Of a DNA stretch of 64,000 nt, positions 54,935 to 64,000 are shown piece after piece. Under the pieces are notes generated by a model. It had not been told where the DNA came from. It saw nothing but the letters and a program-made list of their open reading frames with translations, and ran no database searches. Made by a program: the position numbers and the translations under genes. How positions within the stretch are numbered: the stretch's first letter is position 1; every line of letters starts with the position of its first letter. The DNA comes from an uncultured Eudoraea sp. Its GTDB lineage: Bacteria; Bacteroidota; Bacteroidia; Flavobacteriales; Flavobacteriaceae. The DNA lies in NCBI RefSeq assembly GCF_947490415.1, contig NZ_CANLGX010000002.1:248001-312000 (forward strand), written 5' to 3'.

Positions 54935-56476
54935 ATGGAAGAATCAGATAAAGTTATAAAAATGAATAAATCCTATACCATTCTCATAAGCCTGATAGTT
55001 GCTTTGGGAGGGTTTTTACTGGGATTTGATAGCGCCGTTATTTCCGGTGCGGTTAAAGGAATTACTATCTATTTTGAAATGACAGAATGGATGCTGGGAT
55101 TTTCTGTGGGCTGTGTCGTTTTTGGTGCCATGGCGGGCAATTTAATGGCCGGGCCTTTGAGCGATAAGTACGGCCGGAAAAATGTCTTGATTTTTGTCGC
55201 CGCACTTTTTACAATATCTGCTACCTGGTCTGCCTTAGCTACAGGATATACAGAATTTATCATTGCCCGAATTATTGGAGGCATTGGAATTGGTGGTGCC
55301 ATACTAATTGCACCCATCTATATTGCAGAAATAGCACCTCCCAAGCTTAGGGGTAGTCTGGTTTCATTTAACCAGTTGAATATCGTTATCGGGATATCCG
55401 TTGCCTATTTCTCCAATTACTTTCTCGTAGACATGGGTGAAAATAGCTGGAGATATATGTTGGGGGTCGAAGCTATCCCGGCAGCCATCTATTTTTTGGC
55501 CCTTTTTACGGTACCAAGAAGCCCACGCTGGTTGATTACAAAATTAAACCAGGTTGCACTGGCAAGAAAGATCCTCGCAAAGATAGGGGGAGAGGAATAT
55601 GCTGAGGTGACTATCGCCGAGATTCAACGCGGGGTTGCGAAAAAGGAGGAAAAAGGCAAATTAGCCGATCTGTTTAGTAACAGAAACCGTACGATAATGA
55701 TCATTGCCCTGGGGATTGCCTTTTTTCAACAAATCACCGGTATAAATGCGGTATTCTATTATGCGCCCACCATATTTGAACAGGCTGGGGGAAGCACAGA
55801 TTCCTCTTTTCTGCAAGCTATTGTCGTAGGACTCACCAACCTGGTATTTACCTTAGTTGCCATCTGGTTAATTGATAAGTTGGGTAGAAAACCCCTTTTG
55901 TTAATAGGTACTACTTTTATGACTATTGCCCTTTTAATGGCGGCATTTGCATTTAATAATGCCACCTATGATTTTAATGACGATACCCTAGCTAAAATAA
56001 GTAATGAGGAAATTAGAACAGCATTGACAGATTTCAACGGAAAGTCGTTTGATAGCCAGGCCGCCCTTTTCGAGGAGGTAGAACCTGCAATGGATCAGGA
56101 CCTTTTCCTTAAGTTTAAACGTAATGAAATAACGAATTTTATTCAGATCAATGCAACCTTAGTGCTTATAGCTATCCTCCTTTATGTGGCATCTTTTGCC
56201 ATTTCGCTCGGACCGGTTATGTGGACCCTGATTTCAGAAATATTCCCGACCAAAGTAAAAGGAATTGCCATTTCTGTGGTGGGCTTCTTTAACTCATTGG
56301 TCAGTTTTTCTGTAACTCAGGTATTCCCCTGGGAATTATCCAACCTGGGTCCAACAGCTACGTTTGCCATTTACGCTTTATTATCCTTCTGTGCGATTTT
56401 CTTCGTTTATAAATTCGTTATCGAAACAAAAGGAAAAACCTTAGAAGAAGTTCAGGAAGTATTAATTAGAAAATAG
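54935..56476 (+). CDS. Sugar porter MFS transporter
   Basis: A 513-residue inner-membrane symporter of the sugar porter family with 12 helices. Hallmarks: PLSDKYGRKNV, GIGGAILIAPIYIAEIAP, PRSPRWLI (usually PESPRWL), QQITGINAVFYYAP, LIDKLGRKPL, KVKGIAISV and ETKGKTLEEV. A soluble insertion of about 70 residues lies before the tenth helix, as in Bacteroidota members. It probably imports glucose or short glucosides into the cytoplasm; the exact sugar is unknown. It ends eight bases before the next gene. Met10 is an alternative start. Confidence 0.9.
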   Translation: MEESDKVIKMNKSYTILISLIVALGGFLLGFDSAVISGAVKGITIYFEMTEWMLGFSVGCVVFGAMAGNLMAGPLSDKYGRKNVLIFVAALFTISATWSALATGYTEFIIARIIGGIGIGGAILIAPIYIAEIAPPKLRGSLVSFNQLNIVIGISVAYFSNYFLVDMGENSWRYMLGVEAIPAAIYFLALFTVPRSPRWLITKLNQVALARKILAKIGGEEYAEVTIAEIQRGVAKKEEKGKLADLFSNRNRTIMIIALGIAFFQQITGINAVFYYAPTIFEQAGGSTDSSFLQAIVVGLTNLVFTLVAIWLIDKLGRKPLLLIGTTFMTIALLMAAFAFNNATYDFNDDTLAKISNEEIRTALTDFNGKSFDSQAALFEEVEPAMDQDLFLKFKRNEITNFIQINATLVLIAILLYVASFAISLGPVMWTLISEIFPTKVKGIAISVVGFFNSLVSFSVTQVFPWELSNLGPTATFAIYALLSFCAIFFVYKFVIETKGKTLEEVQEVLIRK

Positions 56477-56484
56477 ATTTTAAA

Positions 56485-57804
56485 ATGAGAAGTATTGTAT
56501 GTATAGTTTGTTTGTTCTTGCTCTTGTCCTGCAAGGATAAATCAGAGAAAAAAGAAGTTGAGGTAACTGCTGCTGCGGTTGAAATGCCGGCCAAAGTAGT
56601 CGTAAATAAGGAGGCAGGTAAATATGTGTTAAGGGTAAATAATGAACCTTTTTATATTAAAGGGGCAGGCCTGGAGTTTGGTAATGTTCCTGCACTTGCA
56701 AGCCATAATGCGAATTCTTTCAGAACCTGGCGAACAGAAAATGGTCAGAAATCCGGAAAGGAAGTACTTGATGAAGCTTACGAAAATGGCATTATGGTAA
56801 CCATGGGGATTGAAGTTGGCAGGGAAAGACATGGTTTTGATTATGATGATCCGGAAGCAGTAAACAAACAGTTATTAGACATAAAGCAACAGGTTATGGC
56901 CTTAAAAGATCATCCGGCGCTGTTAATATGGGGTATAGGAAATGAGCTAAACCTGCATTATGAGAATCCGAAAGTCTGGGATGCGGTCAATGAAATTTCA
57001 GAAATGATCCACGAAGTAGATCCAAACCACCTTACTACTACAAGTTTGGCGGGTATTGGCGAAAAGGAAGTTAAGTATATCAAAGAGCGGTGTCCGGATT
57101 TGGATATTTTGTCTGTACAGATGTATGGCGATTTACCAATGGTACCCCGGTTAATAAGAGAATACGGTTGGGAAGGACCTTACATGGTAACAGAATGGGG
57201 AGCAACCGGTCATTGGGAGGTGCCTAAAACTGCCTGGGAAGCACCCATCGAGCAAAACAGCACGGTAAAGGCGGCAAATTATTTACAACGATATAAAGCC
57301 GGAATTGCTTCAGATTCTACCCAGTGCATAGGCTCCTATGTTTTTCTATGGGGTAATAAACAAGAGAGAACCCCCACCTGGTACGGGATCTTTTTAGAAG
57401 ATGGCAAGGAAACAGAGTCCGTGGATGTCATGCATTATATTTGGAATGGTCAATGGCCGGAAAACAGGACACCCGTTATAGAAAACTACACTTTGGACGG
57501 GAAGGTAGCCTTAGACAATGTTTATTTAGAAGAAGAAGGAGAATATAGTGCTACCATAGAAATTATGGATTATGAGAATGATCCCTTAACCTATAGCTGG
57601 GAGATTTTACCGGAAAGTACGGACCTGCAGGATGGAGGAGATGAAGAGTCAAGGCCGGAAGCCATTGAAGGACTAGTGGTTTCGCAGGAAGAAGGAACAG
57701 TAGTATTTAAGGCTCCGGGGAAAGGGCCGTACCGCTTGTTCGTTTATGTGAATGATGGTCAAAACCATTCGGCAACAGCCAATATTCCTTTTATGGTTAA
57801 ATAA
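56485..57804 (+). CDS. Clan GH-A glycosidase lipoprotein (GH2-like TIM barrel)
   Basis: A 439-residue lipoprotein (lipobox LLSCK, Cys16). After about 35 residues the barrel begins with INVNN-like VLRVNNEPFYIKGAG, which resembles the TIM-barrel entry of GH2. The acid/base Glu154 is in WGIGNELNL and the nucleophile Glu237 in VTEWGATGHW. C-terminally there is an Ig/cadherin-like domain (DYENDPLTYSWEI). It lacks the jelly-roll of GH2, so it could belong to another clan GH-A family active on beta-1,3-glucan. Exact family and specificity are undecided. Confidence 0.75.
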   Translation: MRSIVCIVCLFLLLSCKDKSEKKEVEVTAAAVEMPAKVVVNKEAGKYVLRVNNEPFYIKGAGLEFGNVPALASHNANSFRTWRTENGQKSGKEVLDEAYENGIMVTMGIEVGRERHGFDYDDPEAVNKQLLDIKQQVMALKDHPALLIWGIGNELNLHYENPKVWDAVNEISEMIHEVDPNHLTTTSLAGIGEKEVKYIKERCPDLDILSVQMYGDLPMVPRLIREYGWEGPYMVTEWGATGHWEVPKTAWEAPIEQNSTVKAANYLQRYKAGIASDSTQCIGSYVFLWGNKQERTPTWYGIFLEDGKETESVDVMHYIWNGQWPENRTPVIENYTLDGKVALDNVYLEEEGEYSATIEIMDYENDPLTYSWEILPESTDLQDGGDEESRPEAIEGLVVSQEEGTVVFKAPGKGPYRLFVYVNDGQNHSATANIPFMVK

Positions 57805-57822
57805 GATTAAATAATTGATGGC

Positions 57823-58260
57823 TTGACTGAGAATACATCAGATAGTTATGTAACACTTGAGCTTCCTGTACAATGGGGTAATATGGATGCTGCACAACAC
57901 GTGAACAACACGGTTTACCTGCGTTGGATGGAATCTGCAAGGATTGAGATGTTTAAAAAAATGCATGGAGGAGATTTCAAGTTTAGGAAAATAGTTCCTA
58001 TTCTGGCCTGGCAGGATTGTAAATATATCTTTCCGGTGACCTACCCGGACACCGTTGTGATTAGTTTGGATATCATTGAATTGATGGAAGACCGGGTGCT
58101 TTGTGAAGGCAAAATCTATAGCAAAAATCACGATCGGCTCGCAGCCATCTCCAAGACCTTGTTAATGGCTTATGACATGGAGGAATTAAAAAAACACCCT
58201 TTTCCTGAAGCCTGGAGAAAAACGTTCATCGATTATTACGGAGAATCCATTTTAAAGTAA
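57823..58260 (+). CDS. Acyl-CoA thioesterase, hotdog fold (4HBT)
   Basis: A 145-residue thioesterase-like protein using the TTG at 57823; a nearby ATG is out of frame. The hotdog pattern is LPVQWGNMDAAQHVNNTVYL with the usual Asp in MDAAQHVN, followed by ESARIEMF, then PVTYPDTVVISLDI. Substrate and link with glucan metabolism are not evident; it is 18 bases after the glycosidase gene, so it is probably cotranscribed. It may be a passenger in the locus. Confidence 0.8.
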   Translation: MTENTSDSYVTLELPVQWGNMDAAQHVNNTVYLRWMESARIEMFKKMHGGDFKFRKIVPILAWQDCKYIFPVTYPDTVVISLDIIELMEDRVLCEGKIYSKNHDRLAAISKTLLMAYDMEELKKHPFPEAWRKTFIDYYGESILK

Positions 58261-58310
58261 CTTATGCAGTTGTATTAATTTTCTAAAAGCTCAAAAAAAA
58301 TACCAGATAT

Positions 58311-58350
58311 AAAACCTCTTTAAGTCATTTATTTCTTAGGAGGTTTTTAT
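58311..58350 (+). terminator. Weak terminator before the phosphorylase gene
   Basis: AAAACCTC and GAGGTTTT with a 21-base loop and T-run, between the thioesterase stop and the large ORF at 58374. The long loop makes it doubtful. Confidence 0.45.
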
Positions 58351-58373
58351 TTTCAAAAAAAAACGAATCGACT

Positions 58374-61300
58374 ATGAAACCAGAGCAACAATACCTTGGA
58401 GCAGCCTTAGCTCATTTAGAAACCCACGAAGTAAATGGGGAATATGTGAATTTTGAAAATGAGGATTATTACAAAATCTCCAACAGTAATAATTTAAGGC
58501 CCTTTTTTATGAGCATAGTAAGTGATTCCAATCACTGGATGTTTATATCAAGCAATGGCGCCCTAACCGCAGGAAGAAAAGATAGTGAATCTTCCCTTTT
58601 CCCGTATTATACAGATGATAAAATAACCGAATCTCTGGAGGTAACCGGCAGTAAAACCTTGTTGCAGGTTCATTTGGAGGGCAAGTCCCTTTTATGGGAA
58701 CCTTTTTCTGACAGGTATGAAGGCCTTTATACCATCAGCAGAAATCTCTACAAGAACAATACAGGCAATAAGATCATCTTTGAAGAAATTAACAAGGATC
58801 TGGGCCTAACCTTCCGGTACCAATGGAATTCCAGCAATAAATTCGGATTTGTCAGAAAAGCCAGCCTGATCAACAATACCAAAAAAGACCTGAAGCTCAC
58901 CCTCCTGGACGGTTTGCAGAACATACTGCCCTATGGCGTAAACACCGATTTGCAAAATGGCAGGAGTAACCTGGTGGATGCCTATAAAAAGAGCGAATTA
59001 GAGTCGGATACCGGCCTGGGCATCTTTGCCCTGAGTGCCATTATTGTCGACAAGGCAGAGCCTAGCGAAGCCCTTAAGGCTACCATTGCATGGTCTGTGG
59101 GTTTAGAGAAGCCAACGTATCTGGTCTCTTCCCTGCAACTTAATGATTTTAGACGAGGCGAGTCACTCAAGAACGAAACCGATATCAAGGCCGAAAAAGG
59201 GGCCTATTTCATTAGTTCAGATTTAAATTTGGCCAGGGAATCTCAAAAACAATGGATGCTGGTTGCTAATGTAAACCAGGGACCCGCCCAGGTGATTGAC
59301 ATTAAAGAAAAATTAAAAAGCCCTAAAGATCTCGCTCAGGCAATAGACCAGGATATAGCCCTGGGTACCCAAAACCTGATTGATTTGGCTGCCGCAGCAG
59401 ATGGTTTACAGCTAACCAGTGATAAGCTGCGTACCGCCAGGCACTATTCCAACGTGCTGTACAACATCATGCGTGGGGGTATTTTTGATAAGAATTATGA
59501 GATTCAAAAAAAGGATTTCACCACCTATCTGCAAAAGGCCAACAAAAAAGTCTGGAAAGACAATAAGGCGGAGATAAACGCTTTGCCTGTTGCCTTCTCG
59601 CTTAAAACCTTGCACCAACTCGCTTTAGAGAACACAGATAACGATTTCAAAAGGTTGTGTTTTGAGTATATGCCTCTAAAATTCAGTCGCCGGCATGGAG
59701 ACCCCAGCAGGCCCTGGAACAAGTTTTCCATAAATACCCAAAGTGAGGTAGACGGGTCTAATATTCTGGATTATCAGGGGAACTGGCGGGATATTTTCCA
59801 AAACTGGGAAGCCCTGGCACATTCCTATCCGGAATTTATAGACAGTATGATCCATAAGTTCTTAAATGCCACCACCTTTGAAGGCTACAACCCCTACCGG
59901 GTGACCAAAGATGGGTTTGACTGGGAGATCATAGAACCGGACGATCCCTGGTCCTATATAGGGTACTGGGGTGATCATCAGATCATTTACCTTCTAAAAT
60001 TTCTGGAGTTCATACAAGACTATTACCCCGCCAGACTGGAAGGCTATTTTAATCAGGACTTGTTTGTGTATGCGAATGTTCCTTACAAGATTAAAAGCTA
60101 TCAGGATACCCTGAAAAACCCCAAGGATACAATTGATTTTGATCATAAGCTGAGCGAAGAGATCATCAAAAGAAAAGAGGAAATGGGCGCAGACGGAGCC
60201 TTATTGACCGATAAGAACGGGGAGATCTATAGGGTAAATCTGTTGGAAAAATTACTGGTCACCCTAATGGCAAAATGCTCCAACTTTATTCCGGAAGCCG
60301 GGATCTGGCTCAATACCCAAAGGCCGGAATGGAATGATGCCAATAATGCCCTGGTAGGGAATGGGGTTTCTATGGTGACCCTCTACTATATAAGACGGTT
60401 TTTAAGTTTTTTTCAAAATACGCTAAAAAAAGCCTCTTTTACCCAGCTAGCCTTGTCTGAGGAATTGATTACCTTTTTTGAGGGGCTTAGCACCACTTTG
60501 GAAAAATATGAGAACACCTTAAAAGGAAAAATATCAGATAGCGACAGAAAGTTAATTTTAGATGGCCTGGGGCAGGCGGGGAGCAACTATAGAGCCACTA
60601 TTTACGCAAAGGGCTTTAGCGGGTCAAGGAAAAATGTTTCCAAAGCCGATATGCTGAATTTTGTAGAAGTGGCCTTAAAGTATATGGATCATTCTATAGA
60701 CGCCAATAAAAGGGCAGACAAGATGTACCATGCCTATAACCTGATGTCTGTGGAGAATGACAAGGAGATTGCTGTTTCCTATCTAAGTGAAATGCTGGAA
60801 GGGCAGGTGGCGGTGTTGAGCTCCGGCTACCTCTCCTCAGAAGCCTGCCTGGAAGTGCTCGATGCTTTAAAAGCCAGCAGCCTGTTTAGGGAAGATCAAT
60901 ACAGTTATATCTTATATCCGGACAAGGATTTGCCACGCTTTGTAGATAAGAACAAGATTCCTGCAGAAAAAGTAGCCCAGTCTAAGCTGATGCAGCAATT
61001 GTTGAAGGATGGGAATACTACAGTCTTGGAACAGGATGTGGCCGGGGACTACCATTTTAACGGGTCTTTTAATAATGCCGACAGCCTTAAAAAAGCACTG
61101 GCGGAACTGCCTGAGGGGCCATACAAAAAGCTCATTGAGGAGGAACAGCATTTACTCTTAGACACTTTTGAAGAGGTGTTTGATCACAAATCTTTTACAG
61201 GCAGATCAGGAACCTTCTTTGGCTATGAGGGCCTTGGGTCTATATACTGGCATATGGTGTCCAAATTGCTACTGGCGGTGATGGAATACTGTTTAAAAGC

Positions 61301-61835
61301 CATAGAAGAAGGCGAGGACGAAGCCATCATTGGAAGATTAATAGATCATTATTACGAAATAAATGCGGGCATAGGGGTGCATAAATCTCCAGAGCTGTAT
61401 GGGGCCTTCCCAACAGATCCTTATTCCCATACACCGGCCGGGAAGGGCGCCCAGCAACCCGGGATGACCGGCCAGGTAAAAGAGGATATTCTGAGCAGGA
61501 TGGGAGAATTGGGTGTAGCGGTTAAGGAGGGCAAAATTACCTTTAGCCCCGGGTTTTTTAACAAAGCCGAGTTTTTAAAAGCCCCTGCTATTTTTTCTTA
61601 TGTGGATGTTGATTTTAAGCCTCAGCAAATAGCCATGGAAAAAGAGTGTATTTGCTTTACCTATTGCCAGGTACCAGTGGTCTATAAACTTGCCGAACAG
61701 GAGGACCTTGAAGTATTTTATGCGAATAAAACCTCAAAGAATTTCGAAACCTTAGAACTAGACCGGGACACCAGCAAGCAGCTCTTTGAAAGGACAGGGG
61801 AGGTATCACAGATTGTAGTTTCCTTGAGGAAATAA
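58374..61835 (+). CDS. Probable GH149 beta-1,3-oligoglucan phosphorylase
   Basis: A 1153-residue protein with no signal peptide, so cytoplasmic. Beta-rich N-terminal part (to about 300) followed by a long (alpha/alpha)-type region; I recognise the length and pattern of GH149 (related to GH94), which phosphorolyses beta-1,3-gluco-oligosaccharides to glucose-1-phosphate. Conserved-looking blocks include HGDPSRPWNKFSI, LDYQGNWRDIFQNWEAL (a candidate region for the catalytic Asp), WEIIEPDDPWSYIGYWGDHQ and the NALVGNGVSMVTLYYIRR loop. Family assignment is from memory and is not checked. It is the last gene of the glucan locus and separated from the next gene by 73 bases. An alternative is another GH94-like phosphorylase. 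Confidence 0.78.
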   Translation: MKPEQQYLGAALAHLETHEVNGEYVNFENEDYYKISNSNNLRPFFMSIVSDSNHWMFISSNGALTAGRKDSESSLFPYYTDDKITESLEVTGSKTLLQVHLEGKSLLWEPFSDRYEGLYTISRNLYKNNTGNKIIFEEINKDLGLTFRYQWNSSNKFGFVRKASLINNTKKDLKLTLLDGLQNILPYGVNTDLQNGRSNLVDAYKKSELESDTGLGIFALSAIIVDKAEPSEALKATIAWSVGLEKPTYLVSSLQLNDFRRGESLKNETDIKAEKGAYFISSDLNLARESQKQWMLVANVNQGPAQVIDIKEKLKSPKDLAQAIDQDIALGTQNLIDLAAAADGLQLTSDKLRTARHYSNVLYNIMRGGIFDKNYEIQKKDFTTYLQKANKKVWKDNKAEINALPVAFSLKTLHQLALENTDNDFKRLCFEYMPLKFSRRHGDPSRPWNKFSINTQSEVDGSNILDYQGNWRDIFQNWEALAHSYPEFIDSMIHKFLNATTFEGYNPYRVTKDGFDWEIIEPDDPWSYIGYWGDHQIIYLLKFLEFIQDYYPARLEGYFNQDLFVYANVPYKIKSYQDTLKNPKDTIDFDHKLSEEIIKRKEEMGADGALLTDKNGEIYRVNLLEKLLVTLMAKCSNFIPEAGIWLNTQRPEWNDANNALVGNGVSMVTLYYIRRFLSFFQNTLKKASFTQLALSEELITFFEGLSTTLEKYENTLKGKISDSDRKLILDGLGQAGSNYRATIYAKGFSGSRKNVSKADMLNFVEVALKYMDHSIDANKRADKMYHAYNLMSVENDKEIAVSYLSEMLEGQVAVLSSGYLSSEACLEVLDALKASSLFREDQYSYILYPDKDLPRFVDKNKIPAEKVAQSKLMQQLLKDGNTTVLEQDVAGDYHFNGSFNNADSLKKALAELPEGPYKKLIEEEQHLLLDTFEEVFDHKSFTGRSGTFFGYEGLGSIYWHMVSKLLLAVMEYCLKAIEEGEDEAIIGRLIDHYYEINAGIGVHKSPELYGAFPTDPYSHTPAGKGAQQPGMTGQVKEDILSRMGELGVAVKEGKITFSPGFFNKAEFLKAPAIFSYVDVDFKPQQIAMEKECICFTYCQVPVVYKLAEQEDLEVFYANKTSKNFETLELDRDTSKQLFERTGEVSQIVVSLRK

Positions 61836-61908
61836 AAGCGGAAGTAAGAGGTACGAGCTATGAAGGGTGGTATATAAGAAGTTGACAGCCTTCATTTTAA
61901 AGCAAATT

Positions 61909-63420
61909 CTACTTCACGGTCTTTCCCGTTTTCTCGCCATAGCGACGCAAAGACCTGAAAGAAGCGTAATATTTGTAGATGTTGCTGACATACTGCACCG
62001 GCTCCCGGCCTATCTCCCGCGCTACCAGCAGCTCCATCTGCCCAAACCAAATATTGGGATTCACTCCCTGCGCATCGGCTTTCCTACGAATCCCGTTAAT
62101 CCGTGCCGGACCCATGTTGTAAGCAGCCATACTAAACAAAATGGCATTCAAGGGATCGATTTTCGGGTCTGTAAAGTACCTTTCCCGTATAAAGGCAAGG
62201 TATTTGGTACCTGCATGAATGTTGTTCTCCATATCATAGACATTGTCAATCCCTACATTCGGGTCAGCAGCAGTACTGGGTTTTATCTGCATTATCCCAA
62301 CTGCTCCTGCTGAACTTTGCTTGCTATTATCGAGCTGAGATTCCTGATATCCCTGAGCCGCCAACAGCATCCAATCAATATCGTATTGCTTACCGTATTT
62401 GACAAACAGATCCCGTACCATGATAAATCGGTTAAGGGTTTCCCGGGAACCGGCTTTTTCGGCATAACTTAAATTGTCTAGGTATCGTTTCAACAAGATA
62501 TTTCCCATAAGAGTGCCTTGTTTGTTTTCCTGTACAAAGGCATCCACGACCGCTTTCAGCTTAGGACTGTTTTTGCGCATGGCCCAGGCCACTTCTCCGT
62601 CGGTTTTTAACATAAGATTTCGCTGAACACGGATATCCTTAAGAACGGGTTCCCACAATTTCACGGTGAACTCATTCACAATAGTCAATGGAATCAACCC
62701 GGCATTGACCATCTCTAGAATATCATCGTCTTCCAGAAACTCGTCTATGGGCTCTATGTGGATTATCGGTTTTCCTGCGGTACGAAGCGAATCATTTAGC
62801 ATTACCAAATGTTCGAAATAACTGCTTGAACGACGCACATGTACTGTATCTCCCAACAAATCTTCCAGGTTTGACAGGGGCGGTACCTCAGGGCCCGAAA
62901 CAACAAGTTCGTTCCAGTTACTGAGAAGAGGTACGGAAAAATCAATCAAATCTTTGCGATTATCTGTAATCACAAGATTTGCTGCGGCGATATCCCCATA
63001 TCCTTCCTGCAAGGACGGTAATATTCGGTCACGCGTCATCGGGATGAAAATCACCTGAACATATCCGGGGTTCCCTGATTTTTTTTCCAACTTTTCGTTG
63101 AACTTCTGTTCAAACAGATTGAGCGCCTCATAGGTAATCCCACTCCGTTTCATGCCGTCTATAAAATAGCTGGTACGGTTATAGGGTACCAGGGCCCGGA
63201 TGCGTCCACGTTCAATCATACCATCCAGGTCGCCCGTCCATTTTTCACTGAGTCCAAGTATCTCATCCGAAGCATTAAATTCGGGTTCGGCCAAAGACTC
63301 CATGGATTCTGTTTTAGAGGACTTATCAGTCTTATTATCCTGACAGGAAAACATGCCAGTCAACAGTATCAGAAAAATGAACATAGTCCTACCACTTTGA
63401 TTGATAACTTTTGTTTTCAT
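61909..63420 (-). CDS. mltF: MltF-like membrane-bound lytic transglycosylase
   Basis: A 503-residue lipoprotein (lipobox MFSC, Cys26) with an N-terminal solute-binding family-3 domain (about 60-310, with AAANLVITDNRKDLIDFS) and a C-terminal SLT domain. Catalytic Glu360 lies in GYQESQL, followed by SAGAVGIMQIKPST and MAAYNMGPARI. It cleaves murein strands to 1,6-anhydro ends. Its convergent position to the phosphorylase gene suggests no part in the glucan locus. Confidence 0.9.
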   Translation of the reverse strand: MKTKVINQSGRTMFIFLILLTGMFSCQDNKTDKSSKTESMESLAEPEFNASDEILGLSEKWTGDLDGMIERGRIRALVPYNRTSYFIDGMKRSGITYEALNLFEQKFNEKLEKKSGNPGYVQVIFIPMTRDRILPSLQEGYGDIAAANLVITDNRKDLIDFSVPLLSNWNELVVSGPEVPPLSNLEDLLGDTVHVRRSSSYFEHLVMLNDSLRTAGKPIIHIEPIDEFLEDDDILEMVNAGLIPLTIVNEFTVKLWEPVLKDIRVQRNLMLKTDGEVAWAMRKNSPKLKAVVDAFVQENKQGTLMGNILLKRYLDNLSYAEKAGSRETLNRFIMVRDLFVKYGKQYDIDWMLLAAQGYQESQLDNSKQSSAGAVGIMQIKPSTAADPNVGIDNVYDMENNIHAGTKYLAFIRERYFTDPKIDPLNAILFSMAAYNMGPARINGIRRKADAQGVNPNIWFGQMELLVAREIGREPVQYVSNIYKYYASFRSLRRYGEKTGKTVK

Positions 63421-63890
63421 TTTTCTTCCTTAGGTTATAAAGTGCTAAACTCCTTTAAAATTAGCACTAATTTACGTCATTTCCTATATGGCTAATATGA
63501 TCGAAATCAACAGTAATTCGTGCTTTTTTGTTTGGACAGGATTCCATTTTATATAGTGATTTAGAAGGGTAATATTTTTACATTTTAGTATAATATCAAT
63601 GGCTACATACTCAATATCGTTTTACCCGGACTTTGCATCGCGGGCGCGAGTATCTCGCTCGTGCCTTTTCCCAACCACCACCAAAATCAATAGTTGTGAT
63701 TCAGTACCAGGGTAACCTAAAAAGCATAAACTACAATATAACTTGGAACCACGAATTATCTTGGGTATCCTCTAAATACATTATCTTAGTTATATGAGTG
63801 GAGTTCATCAATAACGATATTCCATCGTTAACCTTAATTAAGATACAATCTTACTTAGTTGGCAAAGCATCAGAAACAATAAATTTTAAT
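63421..63890. other. 470-base gap with no convincing gene
   Basis: The stretch holds the likely leader of mltF and AT-rich sequence. One GC-rich patch stands out at 63636-63665: GCGAG (63646-63650), TAT, CTCGC (63654-63658), a perfect 5-base dyad within CGGGCGCGAG...CTCGTGCC. There is no ORF longer than about 30 codons that looks coding, no tRNA and no terminator. Some degenerate remains of a mobile element cannot be excluded. Confidence 0.5.
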
Positions 63891-64000
63891 ATGGAGTTTT
63901 TCCGAATTATCAAAATAAAAACCCAAGTCAAAGACATACAGGATACATTAACTATAGAAAATCTGGAATTGATGAGCAATGAGATTTTTGTTATTGGTGA
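63891..64000 (+). CDS. Start of an unidentified ORF cut by the window edge
   Basis: ATG at 63891 opens a frame of at least 36 codons (MEFFRIIKIKTQVKDIQDTL) that runs off the right edge without a stop. The piece is too short for a family call. The frame also has no in-frame stop for some codons upstream, so the start itself is uncertain. Confidence 0.4.
   Translation, partial: MEFFRIIKIKTQVKDIQDTLTIENLELMSNEIFVIG

Noticed and set aside
61867-62313. 148-codon plus-strand ORF
   Set aside because: It lies entirely opposite the SLT domain of the transglycosylase gene, has no family pattern and no start context.

Overview
The window is chromosomal DNA of a bacterium in the Bacteroidota, most likely a marine member of the Flavobacteriaceae. 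The reasons are the SusC/SusD pair, two proteins with type IX secretion type-B C-terminal domains, a fused SecDF, a fused ResB-CcsA (CcsBA), an archaeal-type ProS, a Rho with a long low-complexity insertion, low GC, AT-rich leaders with little Shine-Dalgarno signal, and several promoter elements of the Bacteroidota TTG/TAnnTTTG type. The family-level placement is inference from gene content.

Layout. 0-7 kb: 3' part of gyrB, a small lipoprotein, mdh, secDF and a cold-shock gene. 7-16 kb: a penicillin-binding-type serine hydrolase, an ABC ATPase with one degenerate nucleotide-binding domain, a 31-residue micro-ORF next to a DUF2892 membrane protein, ccsBA, and facing it an OB-fold lipoprotein plus a beta-barrel gene whose 5' end is fused out of frame to the start of a membrane-protein gene (probable deletion scar). 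16-21 kb: a minus-strand run folE-cysS-yidD-lgt-DUF192-GNAT. 21-27.5 kb: two paralogous T9SS type-B secreted proteins, a FadL-like outer-membrane protein and a low-complexity lipoprotein. 27.5-33 kb: proS, two identical tRNA-Glu genes, rpsT, rho, a DUF4293 membrane protein and a phosphoesterase. 33-42 kb: truA and an ABC exporter; folP-cdaA-DUF3667 on the minus strand; DUF1599, a BT_3928-like DoxX protein, tpiA, prmA and clpS on the plus strand.

42-62 kb is a polysaccharide utilisation locus whose gene content fits laminarin (beta-1,3-glucan with beta-1,6 branches). It holds a membrane sensor with a LuxR-type helix-turn-helix, SusC, SusD, a surface glycan-binding lipoprotein with three 501-bp tandem repeats, a GH16 lipoprotein, a GH30 lipoprotein, a sugar-porter MFS transporter, a clan GH-A glycosidase lipoprotein, a hotdog thioesterase and a 1153-residue protein that looks like a GH149 beta-1,3-oligoglucan phosphorylase. 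A plausible flow is: surface binding and cutting (binding protein, GH16, SusCD), debranching and trimming (GH30, GH-A enzyme), uptake by the MFS porter, then cytoplasmic phosphorolysis to glucose-1-phosphate. An MltF-like transglycosylase faces the end of the locus, followed by about 470 bases without a convincing gene and the start of an unidentified ORF at the edge.

I see no CRISPR array, prophage, complete insertion sequence or defence system. The least ordinary items are the fused gene remnants near 16.1 kb, the exact 501-bp tandem triplication, the phosphorylase-containing glucan locus, the micro-ORF at 10.4 kb, and two promoter elements whose TTG could be mistaken for a start codon.
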